28,101 nucleotides of DNA from the NCBI GenBank assembly GCA_947175225.1, contig CAMWLX010000007.1:1-28101 (forward strand), in the 5' to 3' direction. A program made the position numbers and the translations under genes. Positions 1 to 6,113 of this stretch are shown one piece after another (position 1 is the stretch's first letter; the number at the start of each line of letters is the position of its first letter). The DNA comes from an uncultured Porphyromonadaceae bacterium. Lineage in GTDB: Bacteria > Bacteroidota > Bacteroidia > Bacteroidales > Muribaculaceae. Under the pieces are notes generated by a model. The model was not told the DNA's origin. It searched no databases and saw nothing but the letters and a program-made list of their open reading frames with translations.

Positions 1-283
1 TCACATTCAGGCATCCTGTTTCCATCAACCATTCCGGCATATCATTCCGCTGAGCCTCAAACTCAAAAGGAAATCCACGACGGATATATGTGCTGACACC
101 TCCAAACAAACCGTCGTCCATAATGCCAAGCCATCCAAAGTAGCCGTCAATACTGGTCAGGAAAGCACCTTTCTTCCGGACTTTCTGAAAGCACATAATG
201 TCAGGTTGCAACTCGGCTACCAACTGATTCACAGCTTCCAGTCGTGCTTGCACACCATTCACATTCCAACTCAGTATCTTCAT
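1..283 (-). CDS. Exonuclease III/AP endonuclease-like protein, 3' end cut by window edge
   Basis: The first 94 residues are present, starting MKILSWNVNGVQARL, and the gene continues past the left edge. The opening matches the exonuclease III / endonuclease-exonuclease-phosphatase fold, whose members cut DNA at abasic sites or degrade one strand from the 3' end. Asn7 is kept (WNVNG). The strand ending PDIMCFQKVR matches the segment that normally reads LQE(T/I)K, but Lys34 stands where the metal-binding Glu of the family is expected. Later catalytic residues (Tyr, Asp/Asn, His) lie outside the window. The start ATG overlaps the stop of the upstream XRE-type regulator gene as ATGA, so the two are probably translationally coupled. 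Family membership is fairly sure; whether the enzyme is active is not. Confidence 0.8.
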   Translation of the reverse strand, partial: MKILSWNVNGVQARLEAVNQLVAELQPDIMCFQKVRKKGAFLTSIDGYFGWLGIMDDGLFGGVSTYIRRGFPFEFEAQRNDMPEWLMETGCLNV

Positions 284-495
284 CTATTCAACTGTTGCTT
301 TGTGCTTTGAATTAAATCCTTAATATCTATGTCCAATAATACTGCAATACGATTAAGAGTTGGTAAATCAGGCTGAATTGTATTGGTACACCATTTAGAG
401 ATAGTGGTTGGGTTCTTATCCAATTCAGAAGCCAGCCATTTACTGGTTTTTTTCTTCTCGCAGAGAACTATTTTAAGTCGATTTAAGTCTTTCAT
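280..495 (-). CDS. Small XRE-family HTH regulator, paralogue of the one at 25133-25366
   Basis: A 71-aa protein that is essentially one helix-turn-helix domain of the Cro/C1 type (about residues 5-65), with the recognition-helix region TTISKWCTN. It aligns without gaps to the 77-aa regulator at 25133-25366, with roughly half the residues identical, including KWCTN. It has no extra effector domain, so it is likely a small dimeric DNA-binding repressor or activator. Its stop overlaps the start of the exonuclease III-like gene by 4 nt. A Bacteroidota-type promoter lies directly upstream (518-545). The sequence around the start contains TTTCATTA and, 26 nt away, TAATGAAA, the same half-sites found at the paralogue. 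Autoregulation is inferred from this. Confidence 0.8.
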   Translation of the reverse strand: MKDLNRLKIVLCEKKKTSKWLASELDKNPTTISKWCTNTIQPDLPTLNRIAVLLDIDIKDLIQSTKQQLNR

Positions 496-531
496 TACAT
501 CTAATTTGAATGAGATGCAAATTTAATGAAA
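490..531. promoter_or_regulatory. Candidate operator half-sites around the start of the left regulator
   Basis: TTTCATTA (490-497, overlapping the start codon) and TAATGAAA (524-531, overlapping the -7 box) form 8-bp inverted arms 26 nt apart. The same arms, 9 nt apart, occur at the promoter of the paralogous regulator (25373-25399). The sharing is seen in the sequence; binding is inferred. Confidence 0.4.
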
Positions 532-545
532 AATTTACAGATCAA
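518..545 (-). promoter_or_regulatory. Bacteroidota-type promoter of the left regulator/ExoIII-like pair
   Basis: On the minus strand a -7 box TAAATTTG (518-525) is preceded after 17 nt by TTG (543-545). This fits the TTTG / TAnnTTTG promoter type of Bacteroidota. It lies about 23 nt upstream of the regulator start codon. Confidence 0.5.
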
Positions 546-606
546 CAAATATATCATTATAAGGATGTAGACCTAAAAAAAGGTCTATTCAACTACATAC
601 CACTGC

Positions 607-1116
607 TTAACCACGATATTTTAATTCTTTCCAACGATTAACTTTCTGATCGATTGTCAAATGAGTATTGGATGAGCTTGTACTTGGAAGGGAAATAATA
701 CGTATGTTTTCCGGAATATTGTAAAAGCCAACGTAAGCCGTAAAATATCGGTATGCTTCGTTTCCATTTAGACAAATAACTCGAAGCTTTGGATGCCTTC
801 TAATGAACCCTTCCACATCGTTTACTTTGGGGTTCTTGATGCCTGAGTCAAGGCTTGTTTCCCTATCCGCGGATTGGAGTACATCCCATAAGGCGATATG
901 ATGATTTCTAAGAAAACTCAGTCTGTCTTGATATTCCAATCCCATATGACAGCCAAACACTTTGTATATTATTTTCCAGAAATGATTACTGCTATTTGCA
1001 TAATATTGAGTAACTCGTCAAGACTCCTTACCCGGCAGTGTACCTAAAATCAGGATTTCTGAATTAGAATCTTCTATAGGAGCAAGACCAATCTATAGAA
1101 ACTCCTTCAAAAGCAT
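607..1116 (-). pseudogene. Hypoxanthine/uracil-DNA glycosylase family pseudogene with two in-frame stops
   Basis: One reading frame from an ATG at 1116 to a TAA at 607 encodes a recognisable DNA-deoxyinosine / mismatch uracil-DNA glycosylase of near-normal length (about 170 codons). The segments, in order, are IGLAPIEDSNSEILILGTLPG, then QYYANSSNHFW, then IALWDVL with the following SLDSGIKNPKVND, then LPSTSSSNTH. Codon 8 is TAG (1093-1095) and a TGA (1018-1020) sits between GKES and RVTQYYA, where the family usually has a leucine; TTA to TGA is a one-base change. The remaining open part, from a GTG at 960, is 117 aa and lacks the N-terminal motif with GTLPG. The gene is therefore probably dead. 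TAG is an ordinary stop elsewhere in the window, so code reassignment is unlikely. Confidence 0.75.
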
Positions 1117-1173
1117 ATTGTACATTGCTGTACAATGTTTGATTTAGCTTTGGATGGAACTCCAATAGACCTT

Positions 1174-1491
1174 TCAGATTGAACCGTAAAGTTTGAGAAG
1201 ACTATGTTTTTTCTTCAGATATGCTTCTCGATATATCATTTCGATTGATTTGAGATTCATTAACCTGCTATAGAAGTTATCAAATTCTTCCTGATGAGCT
1301 TTTACCAACTCAGCTTTGAGTCTTTGCCTAATGGAGAACAACTCATTTCTTGCCTTCTTTAACTCTTGGTTCAGCCTTTTAACCTCAGTTTCATGCTCTG
1401 CTCTCTCTGCATGAAGCTTTTGTAGAATCGGATTATCCGACCTCGGTGTCAAATCGGGAACAGATTGCTTCATATTTTCACATTTTATCAT
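1174..1491 (-). CDS. Coiled-coil hypothetical protein
   Basis: 105 aa, highly charged. Residues about 22-75 have the heptad-like, Glu/Lys/Arg-rich pattern of a coiled coil (KRLNQELKKARNELFSIRQ region), followed by a shorter helical tail with aromatic residues. No signal peptide or membrane segment. I do not recognise the family. It sits 57 nt upstream of the decayed glycosylase gene and 27 nt downstream of the short frame at 1519-1650, in a stretch full of gene remnants, so it may itself be the surviving part of a larger gene. Confidence 0.5.
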   Translation of the reverse strand: MIKCENMKQSVPDLTPRSDNPILQKLHAERAEHETEVKRLNQELKKARNELFSIRQRLKAELVKAHQEEFDNFYSRLMNLKSIEMIYREAYLKKKHSLLKLYGSI

Positions 1492-1518
1492 ATTATCAAA
1501 GGTCCGGCATTCTTGATA

Positions 1519-1650
1519 TCAGTAATGAATGGTGACTAACTCCCATTCAATATCTGATTTTAAATATTTACCTAACACGGAAGTTCCCTGTGTCTTTGCC
1601 CATTCAAGCAAGGCAGGCAACTCTGATGTTGTATCCAATAACTGGTTCAT
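1519..1650 (-). CDS. Short hypothetical ORF (43 aa), possibly a gene fragment
   Basis: ATG to TGA, starting MNQLLDTTSELPALLEWAKT and ending IEWELVTIHY. The composition looks protein-like (amphipathic, aromatic residues spaced through it). It lies between decayed frames. It is either a genuine very small protein or the remnant of a longer one; no function can be assigned. Confidence 0.35.
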   Translation of the reverse strand: MNQLLDTTSELPALLEWAKTQGTSVLGKYLKSDIEWELVTIHY

Positions 1651-1651
1651 T

Positions 1652-1911
1652 AATAATTACTTTTACATTATAACATAACTGAGTTTATCATGTGACTTGT
1701 CATTCAAGTAGAGTCGGTCACCACGGCTCTCCCAGTAAAACTGATAGTTGATATGGACCCAGGGTATTTTTTAGATACATAAGCTGAGGATGCTTTGAGA
1801 CTATATAAGTGCCTGAAAGTTTATGTACAGTTTCATGAAATCTTCGCGATTCTCGTTTATAATTGTCTGAAACGATTCGTTAATATCTAATACATCATCC
1901 ATAAGAGTCAT
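1652..1911 (-). pseudogene. Decayed small gene, frame interrupted by two stops
   Basis: A 36-aa frame (ATG at 1911, TAG at 1801-1803) starts MTLMDDVLDINESFQTIINE. The same frame has a further TAA and then resumes as a convincing protein stretch with WVHINYQFYWESRGDRLYLN, ending about 1655. Between them, a neighbouring frame reads HLYSLKASSAYVSKKYPG. The simplest reading is one small gene of about 85 codons broken by frameshifts. The family is not recognised. The downstream boundary is approximate. Confidence 0.35.
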
Positions 1912-1912
1912 T

Positions 1913-2443
1913 TTATTCTTCATAAACATATTCAATTGATACTTTAACTTTATGGTTTATAAAGTATCTGTCGTCAATCAATATACTTGTGAGATTGCCG
2001 TCATTATCATATTCATAGTCCCATTTTCTTCTAAAACTGTCACCTACACATCCATCTTTTTCTATTAGGTTGCTTGAACTAAATCCCACCCACTCTGTGA
2101 CGAGTTCAAAAAATTCCGTATTATAAATTTCCTGAAGGTTAATATTTGTGTCATTAACTCTTTTCGTAAAGATGTCCCCATAAGCATTCGGGTATTTGGG
2201 ATCAGGAAGTTCTCTGTAATAGTTCCAGCCAATCTTTCTTCTTGGATAAATTTTGGTATCATAGTGCTTATAGAACCTCCCGTCATCACCCTTGCCTATT
2301 AAGCTTATGCCGCTGAAACCACTCTTATATAAATTCAGATAATTGAACACTGCCCCATATCCTCCACACACCTCACTGTATTCTGTAACTTTACCAGGGT
2401 CTCTTTTGATATTTTCAAGCTCCTCGTTTAATCGTCCTTCCAT
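1913..2443 (-). CDS. Hypothetical protein, probably exported originally; signal peptide now out of frame
   Basis: 176 aa with Tyr/Asp/Gly-rich segments such as KWDYEYDNDGNLTSI, a pattern common in exported Bacteroidales proteins with YD-type repeats. The open frame begins at an ATG, but immediately upstream in another frame (2415-2495) is a textbook signal peptide, MKRYLLMIICFLLIVPCYG, which runs past this ATG and ends after 26 codons. In-frame upstream of the ATG is a TAG, so this frame cannot have its own leader. A single-base indel near 2440 would join leader and body. As it stands, the protein would be cytoplasmic or untranslated. The next gene upstream is at 2574. Confidence 0.55.
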   Translation of the reverse strand: MEGRLNEELENIKRDPGKVTEYSEVCGGYGAVFNYLNLYKSGFSGISLIGKGDDGRFYKHYDTKIYPRRKIGWNYYRELPDPKYPNAYGDIFTKRVNDTNINLQEIYNTEFFELVTEWVGFSSSNLIEKDGCVGDSFRRKWDYEYDNDGNLTSILIDDRYFINHKVKVSIEYVYEE

Positions 2444-2495
2444 AACAAGGAACTATGAGGAGGAAACAAATAATCATTAACAGGTAGCGTTTCAT
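2415..2495 (-). pseudogene. Out-of-frame signal peptide of the 1913-2443 gene
   Basis: A 26-codon frame: Lys-Arg, then a hydrophobic core (LLMIICFLLIV), then PCYG, then a few residues to a stop. It overlaps the start of the 176-aa frame by 29 nt in a different register. This is best read as the true 5' end of that gene, separated by a frameshift. Confidence 0.5.
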
Positions 2496-2573
2496 TAGCA
2501 ATCGTATTATGTTTTAAGTATATAAGTGTTTGATTTAATAGGAGTAAAATACTATCTGGTGAAAATCTGCCTA

Positions 2574-3158
2574 CTATTGGGGTTTACTCAGATCGGTACC
2601 ACACATTTCATTGATAGTTGATATCGGTAAACTTGTGATTCTCTCCGGAATATCGCTGTATACCTCCTTTAACATGATCTTAAGCCGAGATTCATAGAAA
2701 CGAATCGCATCTTTTGCCATTTTCCGGAAAAATCTAAAGTTTGTCTCACAGTCATCCTGCTTCACTCCGTAAACACGTTGATGGTATAGGAAATCCCTGT
2801 AATAGTCAATTTTGTATCTACAGGCTATGACGTTTCTTATATATTGGGTCTCCCTTTCCTTGAACTGCTGTGCATATTTTGGTAACTCTTTAAGGAGTGC
2901 CTCTTCTGATGCAGCCGTCAATGTGCTTAACCGTAGATTTTCTTCTTCAAGCTTCTTATTACGCAGTTCCAGAACGAATACTTTAGCCGGCAGGTAATAT
3001 TGTTGCCACCCTATCAGATCCGTGTGATCAATCCCCTTGTGTGCCATCTGATAGTCAATATAAATCGCGTCATCACCAAAAATTCGGTGCAGTTCTTTAT
3101 CATGAAAACTGCGGGCTTTATATCTGGCGCCGTCATAAATTTTCCGATAACCTTGCAT
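2574..3158 (-). CDS. Hypothetical protein in the ADP-ribosylglycohydrolase gene string
   Basis: 194 aa, soluble, mostly helical by composition. A probable coiled-coil segment spans about residues 58-100 (LELRNKKLEEENLRLSTL region), followed by an Arg/Tyr-rich part (YKIDYYRDFLYHQRVYGVKQ). No known domain recognised. Its start lies inside the 3' end of the 43-aa frame upstream (26-nt overlap), which suggests translational coupling. It is the last gene of the string ARH - 79 aa - 43 aa - 194 aa. Confidence 0.6.
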   Translation of the reverse strand: MQGYRKIYDGARYKARSFHDKELHRIFGDDAIYIDYQMAHKGIDHTDLIGWQQYYLPAKVFVLELRNKKLEEENLRLSTLTAASEEALLKELPKYAQQFKERETQYIRNVIACRYKIDYYRDFLYHQRVYGVKQDDCETNFRFFRKMAKDAIRFYESRLKIMLKEVYSDIPERITSLPISTINEMCGTDLSKPQ

Positions 3159-3264
3159 CTGCCGGCAACCCTAGCTCGTTCCAGAGGCAATTGAGGTTAA
3201 TAGGGTTTTCAAGATTGTTCCAGCGGTCCCATGACTCGCGTGGTAATGGTGAAAGTATCTTCAT
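3133..3264 (-). CDS. Small protein (43 aa) between two genes of the ARH string
   Basis: ATG to TGA frame starting MKILSPLPRESWDRWNNLEN and continuing PINLNCLWNELGLP. It has three tryptophans and two PxxW-like segments, which is unusual for a random frame. It starts 20 nt after the stop of the 79-aa gene and overlaps the start of the 194-aa gene by 26 nt, so it fits the operon exactly. Function unknown. Confidence 0.5.
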   Translation of the reverse strand: MKILSPLPRESWDRWNNLENPINLNCLWNELGLPADARLSENL

Positions 3265-3284
3265 TTCTTTTTAAGAATTACAGA

Positions 3285-3524
3285 TCAAGCCGACTTGCCG
3301 ACCACGCCTGACAGTTCTCTCTTTTCTTCTTCCGATAGACCTTCTAAAGGTATCCAGGATACCTCTCTTATTGAAGGTCCCGGATTTCTAAGATACTGTC
3401 TGATGATATTAATCCTCGAATCTCTTTCCCATAGGAATGACTGCCATTCATCAGACGGAAGATCAACTATGAGAAAGTTCGGTGTCACCGGCAGGTAATA
3501 AATACACCTTACTGCGATTTTCAT
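3285..3524 (-). CDS. Small hypothetical protein next to ADP-ribosylglycohydrolase
   Basis: 79 aa: an N-terminal beta-like stretch (MKIAVRCIYYLPVTPNFLIV), then an acidic/aromatic middle (SDEWQSFLWERDSR), then a charged helix (LSEEEKRELSGVV). No signal peptide. It starts 4 nt after the stop of the ADP-ribosylglycohydrolase gene, so it is almost certainly co-transcribed with it. It could be a partner or a substrate-recognition protein; nothing in the sequence decides this. Confidence 0.6.
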   Translation of the reverse strand: MKIAVRCIYYLPVTPNFLIVDLPSDEWQSFLWERDSRINIIRQYLRNPGPSIREVSWIPLEGLSEEEKRELSGVVGKSA

Positions 3525-3528
3525 GACT

Positions 3529-4308
3529 TCATTTATCCAGATCGGTTATGATTTTCTTCATATCGTCGGGAAGTCGATTCATACAGTGAGTCAGGATAGA
3601 TTCCGGTATCTCACTATAGAAAGCAGCCGCAATTCCTCCGCTTATGGCAGCCATCGTGTCAGCGTCTCCACCCATGGCAATGGCGTGACGGACTGCATCC
3701 TCATAATCTGTACTTTCAAGAAAACAGATGATTGATTCAGGAACACTTCCCTGACAGCTGACGTCAAAACTGTAACACATCTGGATATCGGAGAACTTTC
3801 TGTCAAGGTCATAACCGAAAGACTCCTCGATATAGTGCTTGATTTCCTCCTTAGACTTCCCGTTTCGGGCAAGAAAGATAGCTGCGGCCGTGGCTTGGGC
3901 ACCTCTGATCCCCTCGGGATGATTATGGGTGACTTCCGCAGACCGTCTTGCGAGATCAAGCGTCTCATCCAGAGAAGATGCTAAAGCACCAGCTGCGCTG
4001 ACACGCATTGCCGATCCGTTGCCCCAGCTGTTATAAGGGGTTGCATCTTCTTCTCTGAACCAATGGCGGAACGCTCCGCCATAGCCTGCGTATGGATATT
4101 TCCTGCACCATTTACGTAGGGCATCGGCAAACGGCAAATCATTGATTATGGCATCGGTTACCGCGATGGTGCAGACTGTATCGTCTGTAAACCTGTCCGA
4201 TCTGAGACAAAGCTGATGATCCAGATGTTTTACACCGGCTCCTTCATAGCATGAGCCGAGTATATCGCCGCAAATGGCTCCTACTATAGGTAGATTGTGT
4301 GTTGTCAT
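3529..4308 (-). CDS. ADP-ribosylglycohydrolase family protein
   Basis: 259 aa, full length for the ARH/DraG fold. The metal-ligand motifs are all visible: FTDDTVCT (about residues 40-47), a central GNGSAMRVSAAGAL (97-110), and GGDADTMAAISGG near the C-terminus (about 214-226). The family removes ADP-ribose from proteins or nucleic acids, or hydrolyses related ADP-ribose conjugates, using two Mg2+ ions. No transmembrane or secretion signal, so it acts in the cytoplasm. It is the first gene of a string with 79-, 43- and 194-aa proteins. No ADP-ribosyltransferase is visible in the window, so the substrate cannot be inferred. Confidence in the family is high. Confidence 0.92.
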   Translation of the reverse strand: MTTHNLPIVGAICGDILGSCYEGAGVKHLDHQLCLRSDRFTDDTVCTIAVTDAIINDLPFADALRKWCRKYPYAGYGGAFRHWFREEDATPYNSWGNGSAMRVSAAGALASSLDETLDLARRSAEVTHNHPEGIRGAQATAAAIFLARNGKSKEEIKHYIEESFGYDLDRKFSDIQMCYSFDVSCQGSVPESIICFLESTDYEDAVRHAIAMGGDADTMAAISGGIAAAFYSEIPESILTHCMNRLPDDMKKIITDLDK

Positions 4309-4334
4309 TTTTTTTATTTTCTTGAATTAAACTT

Positions 4335-4556
4335 TCATGCCAGAACCTTGCTGTAACTCCTACAGGAGTAGTTAGGATAAAGATGGCAATATCCTTTAAG
4401 ACAGAACAGGTCGTTTTGTCTGTTCTCCGGTGTTGCTATTTCAGTGATGTAAGCCCTTATAGTACTCAACGGATAGTCCAGCCCGATTTTCACTGCTGCC
4501 GTCTGTATAGTCTTGAATAATTCGGGCCAGGCGTGTGGTTTTACTGAGACCTTCTC
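4335..4556 (-). pseudogene. Headless gene fragment upstream of the ARH gene
   Basis: An open frame of 73 codons with clear protein character (VSVKPHAWPELFKTIQTAAV, then LDYPLSTIRAYITEIATPEN) ends in TGA 26 nt before the ARH start. It has no ATG, GTG or TTG near its 5' end and is closed by TGA TAG just upstream. A competing frame from an ATG at about 4561 covers the first 40 codons. This looks like the 3' part of a gene broken by a frameshift or deletion. Family unknown. Confidence 0.4.
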
Positions 4557-4856
4557 CTATCATTCTTGAGAAACTGACCTACGTTCAAATCATAACAATA
4601 AATGAAATAACTCGCTGCATATTAATGAAATTTTTGTTTCCACAATGCAAAGTTATTTCAGAAATTTCCCATATGCTAAATTTTGCGTTTAATGTCAAAA
4701 ATTATACCCTTATTCGAAGCCTTCCACTCCTTTTCAATGCTGGATATACATACAATCATAGGTTTGGTTTACGTTCTTTATAAATCCCCTTTACATCAAT
4801 TCCAACACCGTTTTTTGACAGATCTTGATATTTAATAATATAGGGCATGATCTCGC
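4557..4856. other. AT-rich intergenic region between the 418-aa gene and the ARH string
   Basis: About 300 nt without a supported gene. A frame on the plus strand (4535-4783) has no protein-like character. On the minus strand a possible -7 box TAACTTTG is at 4648-4655. No convincing terminator hairpin for the operon ending at 4857 was seen. Confidence 0.5.
4648..4655 (-). promoter_or_regulatory. Possible -7 promoter box for the ARH gene string
   Basis: TAACTTTG on the minus strand fits TAnnTTTG. No clear TTTG lies at the expected distance upstream, so this rests on one box and its position between two gene strings. Confidence 0.3.
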
Positions 4857-6113
4857 TCAGTACATTCTGGCCTTTGTTACTACGGATTGATATTTGCCAT
4901 TCAAGATCACCGACAGGGATTGCAAAATCTTACTGACTTGGGTAAGAGTCTTGACGATGTTTATGAAAACAGTGCCTTCGTCAAACGAAGGCGTTTCTCT
5001 CGCGGTTCTGAACACCCATACCTGATTATCCTCCGTAACAACGTTGACGTGACCTGTTTTGGAATCATAATAAGAATTATCAATGAAACAATAAAGTCCA
5101 TGAGCATCCTTCAATTTCTTACACAGCTCAACATTTGCTTCCATCCTAAGGCGTTTTTTACGCATATAGGGTGTGTTACGGAGATTACATTGTTGTATGG
5201 CATCGATGAAAGCCTTTTCTACAGACGATATATACAGCACTGTAATGCTTTTCATAGCATCCTCACCGGCTACTGTTGAGATGAAATCCGACCAAGGCTG
5301 CAATAACTTTAACTGTTCCTCTGCCAAGAGACCATACTCATTCGCACGCGTCAGAGCCGCAAGAGCTTTCTCATAACGTTTCTGATATTTTGAACATTTA
5401 TCAAGTGGTTTACCGGAGGCTAACCTACTTACTGCTGATATTTCATTAACTGAAGGAACAACACCATAGGCACGCAACGATTCATCCCACTTTGACAGAT
5501 TAAAGTATTCCTCAAGTGGTTGCAAGCTTAAAATGACATTTTCAAATTCCTGCTTAAACTGATCATATTGGGATTTGTCGGTCAATGAAGATATGAAATT
5601 ATCTTCTTTAGTTACTTTATCAAACAATGGGTTGTAATATGATATACTCTGACAAAGCCGATGGTAGTGCTGAACAAGCTTGTTGAAATCATTGTCTACG
5701 TCAAAGAGAAAACTCAATACCTCCTCATAGAAATTAGAGTGGAGTCCGACGTAAACCTTGTCGGAATATGAACCAAAATTTACTGATATGTGATCTTCAT
5801 AGACTTCAAGCTGAAGATCATGATTCTCGCCACTTATCTTAACCTCCGTGTAATCATTAAATTTAAATTTCGAAACGATTTTCTTGCCAATCTTTTTGGA
5901 CAGCAGCTTCAGGAAGCTATCCCTGTTCCCGGAATTGTGGAATATGCCATTATGAGTGAGTTTATTTCTCTCCTCAACAATTTTCTGCGAGATCACACTT
6001 CCGATTTTGAAAGCATCTATGCCTCTGTTTAGCCAGCCTTTGGAGATTCCGTATTCTTTCAAAAATAAGGCTAATTCTTCAGGACTATAAATATTATTTT
6101 TAGTGTTTATCAT
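4857..6113 (-). CDS. Unknown 418-aa protein coupled to the HTH/methyltransferase-like pair
   Basis: No family recognised. It is soluble, without signal peptide or membrane segment. The N-terminal 100 residues are Lys/Asn-rich and helical (YSPEELALFLKEYGISKGWL), the middle (about 215-290) is helical and charged with KYQKRYEKALAALTRANEYG, and the last part holds a beta-like stretch (GLYCFIDNSYYDSKTGHVNV) followed by a helical C-terminus. Its ATG overlaps the stop of the 510-aa methyltransferase-like gene by 4 nt (ATGA), so the two are translationally coupled and probably work together. It is the last gene of the second transcription unit of the island. It could be an effector or an adaptor; the sequence does not show catalytic motifs I can name. 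Confidence 0.8.
   Translation of the reverse strand: MINTKNNIYSPEELALFLKEYGISKGWLNRGIDAFKIGSVISQKIVEERNKLTHNGIFHNSGNRDSFLKLLSKKIGKKIVSKFKFNDYTEVKISGENHDLQLEVYEDHISVNFGSYSDKVYVGLHSNFYEEVLSFLFDVDNDFNKLVQHYHRLCQSISYYNPLFDKVTKEDNFISSLTDKSQYDQFKQEFENVILSLQPLEEYFNLSKWDESLRAYGVVPSVNEISAVSRLASGKPLDKCSKYQKRYEKALAALTRANEYGLLAEEQLKLLQPWSDFISTVAGEDAMKSITVLYISSVEKAFIDAIQQCNLRNTPYMRKKRLRMEANVELCKKLKDAHGLYCFIDNSYYDSKTGHVNVVTEDNQVWVFRTARETPSFDEGTVFINIVKTLTQVSKILQSLSVILNGKYQSVVTKARMY

Noticed and set aside
569..586. Hairpin AGACCT-6 nt-AGGTCT as an intrinsic terminator
   Set aside because: The stem is short and the T-rich part is in the loop rather than after the stem, so it does not fit an intrinsic terminator.
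4535..4783. 82-codon frame on the plus strand
   Set aside because: No recognisable protein pattern, no ribosome-binding or promoter support, and it lies opposite the minus-strand gene direction in AT-rich intergenic DNA.
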